From Phoronis ovalis (Eukaryota; Phoronida; Phoronidae), in assembly GCA_028565635.1 (NCBI GenBank), contig JAOXYB010021125.1, positions 1-17,340 on the forward strand: DNA of 17,340 nucleotides. Reading direction: 5' to 3'. Below the pieces are notes generated by a model. The model saw only the letters and a list, made by a program, of their open reading frames with translations. It searched no databases and was not told the origin of the DNA. Of this stretch, positions 1 to 9,000 are shown in pieces. Each line of letters begins with the position of its first letter. Position 1 is the first letter of the stretch. Both the position numbers and the translations under genes were made by a program.

Positions 1-3000
1 AAATCTTAAAATTATGTGTTCCTTTATATATATAGCATCATGCTACACCGAAGCTATATAGGTGTCAAATATCTTGAAATCGAAATGTAATAGAAATTGA
101 CAGAACATAAGACCCTTCGATCGAATGGCACAAAAAAAACGCAAAGTCATTTAGACAAAGCGACTAAAGAATTGTATTAGAAGAACATTTTTATACAAAT
201 CAAAGAGGTTGTTTTACATAAAAATGTCATTGTGATATTATTCATGTCTTTTACATGAGCGGAAATATACTACGTCGTGTAAATTAATGAATTTGTTAAA
301 AGTACAACTAAATAGTAGGCGTGTATACATCTGAAACACATGCGAAGCTTTTGTGTTATCGGTAGAAGTTGGCTGAAAAGCTAGAAAAGACCCTATCAGG
401 CAAATAGTGGCATTGATTGTGCGCCTTAGACTGTGGCGTCTTTAACTTATTGCGCATTTTTATGTTTCAAATTATGTATCATTATTTAGTATATTTCTTT
501 AATTAAAAAAATTCATATTTTGTTACCGGAATTCAAAAACAAGTTTTGGGCTACCTTTTGAAAAGTTAGTCATTGGTTGGTGCTTTTTGGCAGCGAAAGA
601 TCGCGTCTCTTGGCGAACTTTTGAAATCGGGCAACGCGAAAGGAATTAATCATGTAAAAAGGCACTATTGTAAAATAACAGTATGTCATAATACATATCC
701 AAGTTATAATATTGGCGTATGATGGAACATGGAACTTCAACTTTCGTCAATGCGATGGTTCAATCATTATTGAACTGCAACAAACGCAATGTTAAAGTTT
801 ACCTTTCCACACTTGAGCCAGATATATAACCAGCATGATCACATTGAAGTGCCATGCTTGTAGTTGATACCAATTAACAATCTACTGATTGTCGGTAAAG
901 TGCCGAAACTACTATTCTCTATACACTTTCGCTTTTAAAAGCATGGTGCAGAAAATAATTAAAATTGTGTGATTACTGAAAAAATAAGAAAATACGGTGC
1001 AAGCGGTTGAAAATTGTAGGAAGATACAAGTATATCACAACAGCCAAAGAGCTGAAGTATACTATAACATTACTCCAACTTTAATTGGAAAAATGTCCAC
1101 ATTTTCAAAAAGGGCAATGAACTTTCAATGAGTAATCATATAATTGATAAAATAATGCGAAAAAAGGATATTGCTGAAAATACGTTATACTGACAACTTT
1201 GTTCACCTTGGTGTCTTTTGGAAAGATTTCCGAAAATTAGTCCAGGGGCGGTTTTTCGGGGAAGGCTTGTTTTCATCCTGTTTGTGCACAGTACCCTAAT
1301 GTGCGCCAAGTAATGATCAAACATGCCAATTTCAGATGAAAACATGTATTTGTAATAAAACGGACCTGGAAAAGGCAGATAAGATTGTAAACATAGTCGG
1401 GTAAACTAATTACCCAGGACTAATTACTGATTATGATTTGCATGTTTCTCGTTAATCAAAGTACAATTAATTTTATTAGTAAGCTAAAAACAAAAGTTTT
1501 GCGTGGCGTCTTTTCAACAAAAATAGCAACCTGCATGTTTTACAACAGGAATATTTCCTTTATTGTGGTATATTTCGTAAAATACGGGAAATGATATGTG
1601 TTTTTACGTATTGTTTTAATTATATTGTGATAATTAATTACTTCTCTAATAATAGCATATCAGAAAATAAACCAGTGATGCAAATATAGATTTAAAATAT
1701 GAAGAATTTGCATGACTTTTTTATCTTATATTTACGAAATATAGCTACTGTACATGTAATCAATAAACAAGCTTTAAAAAATTGGATTAAAACGGTAACA
1801 TATATACACAATAGTTATAAGGTACTTTTCAGAAAAGAGAACGAAGGTTCATCAATTTGCACATAACTTTGGTTACGCACGAAAGTCTACTCGCAAACAA
1901 TACTTGGAAAACTTGGAAATACTTGTCAATTTAAATAATAGATTTTTTTAGAGTAACGTTTGCAGTGATTCGCAATTTAGTCGTATACATGCACACGATT
2001 ATTATATTATTTCGACCTTTCCAACTTCAGCAATGCATTTACTAACGCGAGATGTTATGTTCTGTAACAAAATTATACAATCTTCATTATTATTTCCAAT
2101 TTAAAATATATATACTCATGTATGTACTCGCAGCTCTCTTATTAACTGTTAAGTTAGAGAGACAATACTTTTAGCTTACTTAGTAGTTAACAGTTCCTTA
2201 TAAATAGTAACCTTTTAACAGTGCATTAACACCGTCTTATTAATTTTGAAAGGTGTATGTCATATATTCAATATCATGTCAACCTACATCTCTATAACAG
2301 GTATAGTTATTAACTATAAACAATTTAGTTACTGCTTTATTGAATTTTAAATTAAATTGAAACTTAACGAACACATAAGAATATTTGAAGCATTTTATAA
2401 CATGTTAGAAAACCTTGGAAACAAATTATTTTCCTATTATTGATCGTGCGCGATACTGACGCAAGTACGTATGTGCTTATAATACATATTTCTGAATGGA
2501 TTGTACTATTTAAGATATAATTTGACTTTAATTATTATATCTTTAAAACTGAAACCACAGGTATCAATTATTACGAAATAAGAATCTAAGTGTTTTACAT
2601 AATAAATATTATAATACAGATGCTATAGAAGTCGAAATGTTTAATTTCATTAAAAAAATATTTAGAGATGAAGAAGTAAATTAATTTTTAACGATTTCAA
2701 CTCATTCTGACTCCGGCTGCTTTTTAACCAGGAGCTCAGCTGAATCGTTTCTTTTAAAGAGTAACAATTATAGTGAAGTATCTGGATTATTGCACGTATA
2801 AAATTGAATTAATAAACATTTGAAAACTATAAATTTCCGACTGTGTGTAGGTGTATACGAAACAACAGGTGTCTTAAAGAAACAAATACAGACATTGATT
2901 ATATATATATATATATATATTTTAAATACTAAAACTCTTATATAGACAATGCTTTTGGCTACCAAAACCATTTTTCAACAAGAAAATTTTGTGCTTAACT

Positions 3001-3100
3001 CGGGATTTACCACAATGAAGAATTTATCGTGCCTTAGTCTCATTTGATGTCTGGTAGCTGTATTACATACCTTGTTTAAAATGTGATGATCTTTTTTGTA
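1..3100. other. gene-free AT-rich stretch, probably upstream/5' intron of the membrane-protein gene
   Basis: I see no supportable coding region, RNA gene or complete mobile element here. Reading frames are short and low in complexity, with no domain resemblance. The sequence is AT-rich, with a somewhat more GC-rich patch around 540-650 that contains an inverted CCAAT box (ATTGG near 572); this could be a promoter or a first non-coding exon, but nothing proves it. An AT dinucleotide run lies at 2901-2920 and nested short palindromes at about 2135-2195. Because a strong splice acceptor ends at 3101, part of this stretch is likely a 5' intron of the gene starting at 3137. Confidence 0.5.
2901..2920. 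repeat. (AT)n microsatellite
   Basis: An uninterrupted run of about ten AT units lies some 200 bases before the acceptor of the membrane-protein exon. It is a simple repeat with no other feature. Confidence 0.9.
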
Positions 3101-3101
3101 G
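3091..3101 (+). other. probable splice acceptor in the 5' UTR of the membrane-protein gene
   Basis: A pyrimidine tract followed by AG (CTTTTTTGTAG) ends 35 bases before the ATG at 3137. It is a good consensus 3' splice site and implies that the large coding exon is preceded by at least one non-coding exon further upstream. Inference from sequence only; no donor was assigned. Confidence 0.45.
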
Positions 3102-3136
3102 TCACCTGACGAGTATCGAGTACCTAATTATCCAAC

Positions 3137-4609
3137 ATGAATACAACAATCGGGAACATCACGACAGTTGGGAACATAACGACAGTCATTGTTACAAGTC
3201 CCACGACAACCACGACTACTACTATCAATAATGTTCTAACAACAACAACAGTAGCTGCCGTAAATGGTGGCGCCGGACCGGAAAATAATGGACTAAATGA
3301 TATTACAGCTACTGTATCATACGAGCTTACAACTACACCAGAGTTACCTAAAGATATCTTTGCAATTATTGCAGAATTTTACTCTCATCCTAACAATATG
3401 GCTATGTATCTAGTACTGCCATTGTTTATTTTAGTTTTTGGTGGTTCTTGTTGTTTTTATGCAGTTGCAAAAGCTAAAAAATACTGTCGTAAAAAGAGAA
3501 GAAGCATGACTGCTAGACACGTAAATAAGAATATGCGTTTAGCACAGCAAAGACAAACTCAGCGGAGAAAAGCTGAATTAACTATTTCGCGACAAGACCA
3601 AGGAGGAACTTACACACCCCAAGACCTCTTCGTAACAGCAAGCGAGCTGTCAAACAGTCCGTCAAACAGTTCGCCAAACAGTCCGTCAACTAATCGTCAC
3701 AATTTAAACTCAACTCAGAAGACACAGGAGGATGAAAATGATCTTTCTAAAAGCATACCACAACCAAGGCAAAAAAGGCGGGACAGAGGGATTGACGTTG
3801 CCATAGGCAGCATGAACTCAACTGACAGGCGAGTTAATAAGTACGATGTGAAGGCAAATGGAACGACTTCCTCAAAAAACCAGTCCAGGGAGAAAAAAGC
3901 TAAAAGAAATAAATCCCAAGATTCATTATTAGTCGATCAGACAAATATTGCAACAACTTCATCTGTGAAAAAATCTTCAGTCAGCCCGTATCCACTGAGA
4001 AAACCTAGCGTCGACAACGAAACCATTGTAAATGGAAAAGTTAAAGAAAAAAAGAGGACTGAAAAGTTGGACATTGCTAATAATAAAAATGGCGTTTCTC
4101 ATCGGCAGTGGAATGGTCCGGCAATCGGCGTCGATTCTGTCACAAGAATGAAAATGATGCAAGCCGAAAAAAAACGACAACTACCGGATAAGAAAGAGCC
4201 CAAATCTCCTACACTTTCCAGTAATTCGTACACTGGTTCGTTTGAGTCAGATTTTTCACAAAGTTCTTTACCATCCTTCACTGGAAGCCATAGCGTACAA
4301 TCGCGTCCTACCGTAACCGTAAATCAGCTTAAGAGAATAGAACAGATACGTAGATATGAAAACATTCGTGCGGCTAGTCGTGCAGGTACACCCCCTAAAC
4401 CGCCGTCAAAACCTTTGCCATCCGGCTTGGAACAACTCATAAGACTTGAGCATATAAAACTGCAACAGAAAAGGGTAGCGCAAGAAAGAGAGAAAACAGA
4501 CAAAATTATAGTTGCGCAAACAAACAGAATACCTTTAGACAGGTTTAAAAATACAGAAAAGTATACTCATACAGAAAATCGAAAGAAAAGAATAATCGCT
4601 GCATCATGA
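3137..4609 (+). CDS. uncharacterised single-pass membrane protein, Thr-rich ectodomain and long basic cytoplasmic tail
   Basis: I do not recognise the family. The 490-codon frame is uninterrupted and reads like one large coding exon. The start has a good context (A at -3), and an in-frame TAA at 3125-3127 excludes an N-terminal extension within this exon. Residues 1-75 are rich in Thr and Asn, with sequons at N2, N7 and N13 and Thr runs that suit O-glycosylation. One hydrophobic segment spans about 88-111 (MYLVLPLFILVFGG within it). It is followed at once by a basic stop-transfer stretch (KAKKYCRKKRR), so the N terminus should face out and the C terminus the cytoplasm, without a classical signal peptide. 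The roughly 375-residue tail is Ser-, Lys- and Arg-rich and probably disordered. It has an SNSP-type repeat at 172-183, a proline motif PPKPPSKPLP at 419-428 that could bind SH3 domains, and two similar amphipathic helices near 397-411 and 431-446. The gene is convergent with Nup54. It could be an adaptor or receptor-like protein, but no function should be assigned. Confidence 0.75.
   Translation: MNTTIGNITTVGNITTVIVTSPTTTTTTTINNVLTTTTVAAVNGGAGPENNGLNDITATVSYELTTTPELPKDIFAIIAEFYSHPNNMAMYLVLPLFILVFGGSCCFYAVAKAKKYCRKKRRSMTARHVNKNMRLAQQRQTQRRKAELTISRQDQGGTYTPQDLFVTASELSNSPSNSSPNSPSTNRHNLNSTQKTQEDENDLSKSIPQPRQKRRDRGIDVAIGSMNSTDRRVNKYDVKANGTTSSKNQSREKKAKRNKSQDSLLVDQTNIATTSSVKKSSVSPYPLRKPSVDNETIVNGKVKEKKRTEKLDIANNKNGVSHRQWNGPAIGVDSVTRMKMMQAEKKRQLPDKKEPKSPTLSSNSYTGSFESDFSQSSLPSFTGSHSVQSRPTVTVNQLKRIEQIRRYENIRAASRAGTPPKPPSKPLPSGLEQLIRLEHIKLQQKRVAQEREKTDKIIVAQTNRIPLDRFKNTEKYTHTENRKKRIIAAS
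3650..3697 (+). repeat. in-frame 12-bp coding tandem repeat
   Basis: Three near-identical 12-base units (tcaaacagtccg and variants) followed by a decayed fourth encode the repeating Ser-Asn-Ser-Pro stretch of the membrane protein tail. The period is a multiple of three, so copy-number change would keep the frame. Confidence 0.8.
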
Positions 4610-5035
4610 ACAGCGGCTCAAAACATGTATATTATATGACAGACCTTGAATCAAAACGTTTCCATTGTTAATGGACAAAAATATCCTATTTGTATAGACT
4701 CGGCAAATTGAGAATATGACAAATGCTTGTTTTAAGCAAACTTCTGAAAATACCTTAAAATTTGAGTTGAAGGTAGCATTAACAAAGTTTATAATCAACT
4801 TACATTATCATATACAGTTGTAAAAATGTTGTAAAGCGTAAAACGGTTAAAGTTTGAAAAACGACACTATAAAATCACGCACCGCCAGCTAAACAAGAAT
4901 CGCTGCGGACAGGCAATGAGTGCACCAATCTGAATGTAACATAATTGGGTACCACTGTTATGTTAAACAGGCATTCGCGTGTTACATATGCAGTGACTGT
5001 AAAGCTTATTTAACAACCTGTTCTTTGTAATAGGA

Positions 5036-5041
5036 AATAAA
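5036..5041 (+). promoter_or_regulatory. candidate poly(A) signal of the membrane-protein gene
   Basis: First AATAAA on the plus strand after the stop codon at 4609, giving a 3' UTR of roughly 430-450 bases. Assignment is by position only. Confidence 0.4.
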
Positions 5042-5600
5042 AGTGGCAACAATCTACACAAAATGCAAGTGACAATATGTCAACATTTTCCAATTGAAAT
5101 GTGCGATAGTAACGTTGTAGCAAAAGCCATCCTAGCATTTGTAGCCAATGTTCAGCATACAGCAGTGTCCTATGTCCTCTTTTTAAGGTAGTATTTTTAT
5201 CGCATGAATGAAATGTTAACACTGTTACCTATATTTTTTTTATACAATGTCGATTTAAAAATTTCAAAAAGGTTTAGTGTGCAAACTGTATTATCTTTTT
5301 TTTTATAAATTAACTTAAACAAGAGAATTGCAACAGTTTATTGTTATTTATTAGCACATTTTACAGTAGTCAAAGTACACTAATAATCATATGATCTACC
5401 TAGCAGTGCCTCTGCAAACTTCCGAACATACTAGCATGTTCCTGTCAGTAACTGTGACCCGTGAACTACCAGAGACACCAAAGTATGTTCGTTAAATTTC
5501 TGAAACATTACAACCATAAACTACAGAACTGGACTATTTACATCTTACCACTAGGGGTTTAAGGTAATATGATATGTATGCTTGTGTGCATGCATGCATT

Positions 5601-5608
<8 letters not shown>

Positions 5609-5634
<26 letters not shown>
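5609..5634. repeat. (TA)n microsatellite
   Basis: About thirteen TA units, preceded at 5588-5599 by overlapping TGCA units. Simple repeat in the intergenic region; likely polymorphic. Confidence 0.9.
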
Positions 5635-5797
5635 ATGTAAATATGTACACGGCAGAAAACTTCACCAATCATGTCTCCATGAATATTCATTTAGTTCTGA
5701 TAAAGTACAAATGACATTGAATTGAGTCCACCAGAGAAAACTATTAGTTTCTACATTCGAATCATTTCTTGTCCACTCCATCTCTTCCCCAGTACTA

Positions 5798-5811
5798 GTG
5801 ACCTCTGGTGG
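5798..5811 (-). promoter_or_regulatory. CTCF-like motif
   Basis: On the minus strand this reads CCACCAGAGGTCAC, matching the bilaterian CTCF core CCASYAGRKGGCRS at 13 of 14 positions. Binding is not shown. It lies about 270 bases beyond the Nup54 stop codon and faces a second, opposite copy at 5986. Confidence 0.35.
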
Positions 5812-5985
5812 ATATAGGTGATACAAGCTTTACGGATTACTGAACTATGCATTATGTAGGTGGCTCAAAGAAATGAAATGAAGAGTTATTGGATTGATAA
5901 TTCGTAATCACTGTAAATTGTGGAATTGATATGATTTGTTATATTAACACGCAATGTACTGCATGCAAACATAGGTTTTCTACTT

Positions 5986-5999
5986 CCACTAGAGGTCAA
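5986..5999 (+). promoter_or_regulatory. CTCF-like motif, opposite orientation
   Basis: Reads CCACTAGAGGTCAA on the plus strand, 12 of 14 against the same core. It resembles the 5798-5811 copy well beyond the core (about 20 of 27 aligned bases), so the two could also be arms of a small inverted repeat. Confidence 0.3.
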
Positions 6000-6056
6000 T
6001 AGGACATTAAAATAATTTTTAATAAATTTAATTTTTTGCTTTGTAGTAGAATAAAT

Positions 6057-6062
6057 TTTATT
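6057..6062 (-). promoter_or_regulatory. Nup54 poly(A) signal candidate
   Basis: AATAAA on the minus strand 18 bases after the Nup54 stop codon. This is close to the stop; an ATTAAA variant at 6027-6032 is an alternative that would give a more usual spacing. Confidence 0.5.
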
Positions 6063-6079
6063 AAACCAAATCAATACTG

Positions 6080-9000
6080 TTATTTCCTTGTACTTTGTTC
6101 AAGTCCTTGTTCTATTAATTGCAAATCTTCCATGTCATCTTTGATGATTGTTAATAAATGTTGTAACCCTTCTTGTTGTTGCTTTAAGTGCTGAAATATC
6201 AATCGGAAACATTGCTTTAAGTTACACACTGAAAACAGGCGATAACATATAACGCATTACTTCCATGGTAGAAGTACATGATCATTAAAATACCAGTCAT
6301 ACATTCAGATGAAAGAGAATCACATTTAACAGCGCGACATAAACAAATTTGACTAGGCTGAGCATGTAAGCTTGCATAACATATACCAGAAGCCAACGCT
6401 TCTACTCTGGCTTATATTGCAGAGGCTACCAGTACTAATTAAAATTCTGTAAGGCACAGTTTTTCTACAATTTAATTAATATTAATATAATTCCTCCCAC
6501 ATTTTACTTGAGCCGAATGCAAACGTCTTACATCAAATGTAGTGTTTTAATTGTTGAATAATACAATAACATATATTACCTGTTTTATTTCCATGTTCAT
6601 CTGAGGATCCAACTGATAATTTAATTCGGCATGCCCACCTGACAATTGATTTTGCATACGTATTTGAGACATCAGCTCATTCAATCGACCCTGAGAAAAT
6701 AAAAAAGTTGTATCAAAATTGTCAGACCTGCAACATCATCACAAAATGTCTATCATTAATACAAGTTGCATACATCCAGAGTTCAGCTGACAAACATTTA
6801 CTTTCAGTTGACTAAGATGTAGCACAATTTTGCATTTTAAAAGAAAGAAGTATAAAAAAAGAGTGATCAGATTTGCACAATTCATTGTGATATGTGCCAG
6901 TTATCAGGTTTTCCCACAGTATTCATGGTACATCCCATTGATAATTAGACCAGTCTTATTAGTAAAATTGGCATTATTTAAGACGTACTTTAAACTGAGT
7001 AGGGGCATTTAACTCCACTTGTGTAGCTTCAAGATGCGCTCTTAACTGCTCTTCATCACCCTGGATTGCATATCCTAGCTTACGATAGATCTCTTGTTTT
7101 GCAATGACCTGAAATGTAATAAGAATCAAATAAATTATTCAGTGGCTTCTGATCAATGTCAGAAAATAAAAAACACAAATTCAAAGACATTTTGAAACTT
7201 ACACTATTTTGCTAATCAAATTTTTGTAAAAGGTTTTCTCAACTAGATTTATATACTAGCTACAAATAAGTATGAGAAAATCTTTGCACTGAAAGCTCTA
7301 AATTTGATCCAGTTATCTATACCAGTCACAGTGACATCAAAGTCCTGCACACACACAAACAACAAAACACCATCAGCAGTTAAAGTGTCATTGATAAAAC
7401 AACCGTCACACAGGACCACTGAGAAATATATCAGTTTCCAACCTTCACTAGGTGTTGCCATAGACAAACGGCATATAATGTTGGACAGCATACCACTGGG
7501 GCCACCTATGCCATTGCATATACATACACACTGAGGTTTATGTAAAAGTATAGACAAGACAATTGCCTTAAAACTATGTTACAAAGATGTCTTTATTCCT
7601 CAAATACATGAGGTCTTCTGGGCTTCCATTTTCAAATTTGAACGATACGAGAATGCTAGAACAAATAATAAAGTCACTTATATATGCTACCCTTGCCACT
7701 TACTTCCTTGCAATACTTCTGAGTTACATCCCTACCACCAACCTATGTATCTCTACAAAAGATACTGCTAAAAATGAAAGTGCATAAAATACAAAAACGT
7801 TATTTAAATCAACATGTAGAGTATTTAGTGTATGTGTCCGATATTTACCTTCAATACTCTGTGACCCAATTCCGAATGTTTTCTTTTAAGTTGTTCAATA
7901 TTGGCAATCACTGTAGCATGGTTCCTTTGTAATGAAGATATGTCATCGCCGATATTCTAGAAGAAATGTAAAATAATGTATGTATAGTAAATCAGCTCAA
8001 GAAGAATTCTGAAACAGATTTGAGAGTAAAAAAAAATGGCAGATTATATTTGAGTAAAAATCTAGTGTAACGACAAATGCTCTACCTGTTTCCTTGGCAG
8101 CACTGGTGGCAAAAGGCATTAGTATACCCAGCCTTAACTTTGGGAAGTTGGATTTTAATCCCCGATACCAGTTTAATTGAATCAAGCAACACCAGTGTTA
8201 AAGGAGTGGATCAACTATCAAGTGAAATTTAGTTTTACTGTATTGTAAAACATTGAAAAAAAGATGCAGCCATGTCTGAAACAAACGTTCCAGGAGGAAG
8301 TATCTTTTCTTACATAAAATATATAATATGGACATTTCATGAAGAAGAAAGACTTTCAAACAAACACAGAAATATATAGTAATGAAGAGACACCATTCAC
8401 TTACTGTAAGAGATGCTTGGTGTAGTTTGCTCTGTTGTTCTTGTAACTTGAGTCTGTTATTCAAATCTGAGAAGCCAATCATTGGCACAGGAATCAGAGT
8501 ATCAGGATCTGGATTATCTGATTTGGCTTGCTGCCACAACAAGGGATCTATGCCTAAAATTTTAAGTTACTATGTACTAATTAGAAGAACATGAGTATGT
8601 AAGAAATAAAATTCAATTACTTTTGAGTGCTAAGTCACAGCACAGAACATCAGTCATAAAACCTTAAAAACGTTCTTCTTACCAGAAGGTGGGGAATCCA
8701 AATACTGCTTTAGCTGATCTGGTGATGGTTTAACTTTAGCAACAACACTTTCAATATGCAATTGTTTTAGTTGTGTTTTTATATGATTTTGATTAAAGAA
8801 AGTCTGAACATCAGTAGAAGGCAATCTTCTTGTACTTCCATTTGGCATTCTTTCCATTATGTAGATTAACATTTCTGTTCTACAATAACATTATACAATA
8901 ACATTATACAGCTTTTATTCACAAATCACATTTTTGTTAGTACATTACGATATATGTTGTGAATCGATTTAAGAATTTACAGTTGATACAGGAGAATCTC

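Larger units (their letters stand above)
4610..6079. other. 3' intergenic region between convergent genes
   Basis: I find no gene here. The first part is presumably the 3' UTR of the membrane-protein gene, up to a poly(A) signal near 5036. It also holds a TA microsatellite at about 5609-5634, a TGCA run just before it, two CTCF-like motifs facing opposite ways (5798-5811 and 5986-5999), and the Nup54 poly(A) signals at the right edge. Short reading frames here have no support. Confidence 0.6.

Noticed and set aside
3977-4281. Minus-strand frames opposite the membrane-protein gene
   Set aside because: Shadows of the long plus-strand frame, which has the coherent protein design.
7493-7506. Further CTCF-like string CCACTGGGGCCACC in Nup54 intron 8
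   Set aside because: Only 12 of 14 with a change at the conserved central A and at the GGC core; kept out of the motif set as likely chance.
7249-7557. 102-codon minus-strand frame in Nup54 intron 8
   Set aside because: It lies between exons whose own junctions and phases join perfectly without it, and its translation resembles nothing I know.
8198-8542. 114-codon minus-strand frame starting within Nup54 exon 7
   Set aside because: It is exon 7 read through its donor into the intron; only 8405-8553 is coding. Similar read-through frames at 8654-8872, 10127-10393 and 16962-17192 were treated the same way.
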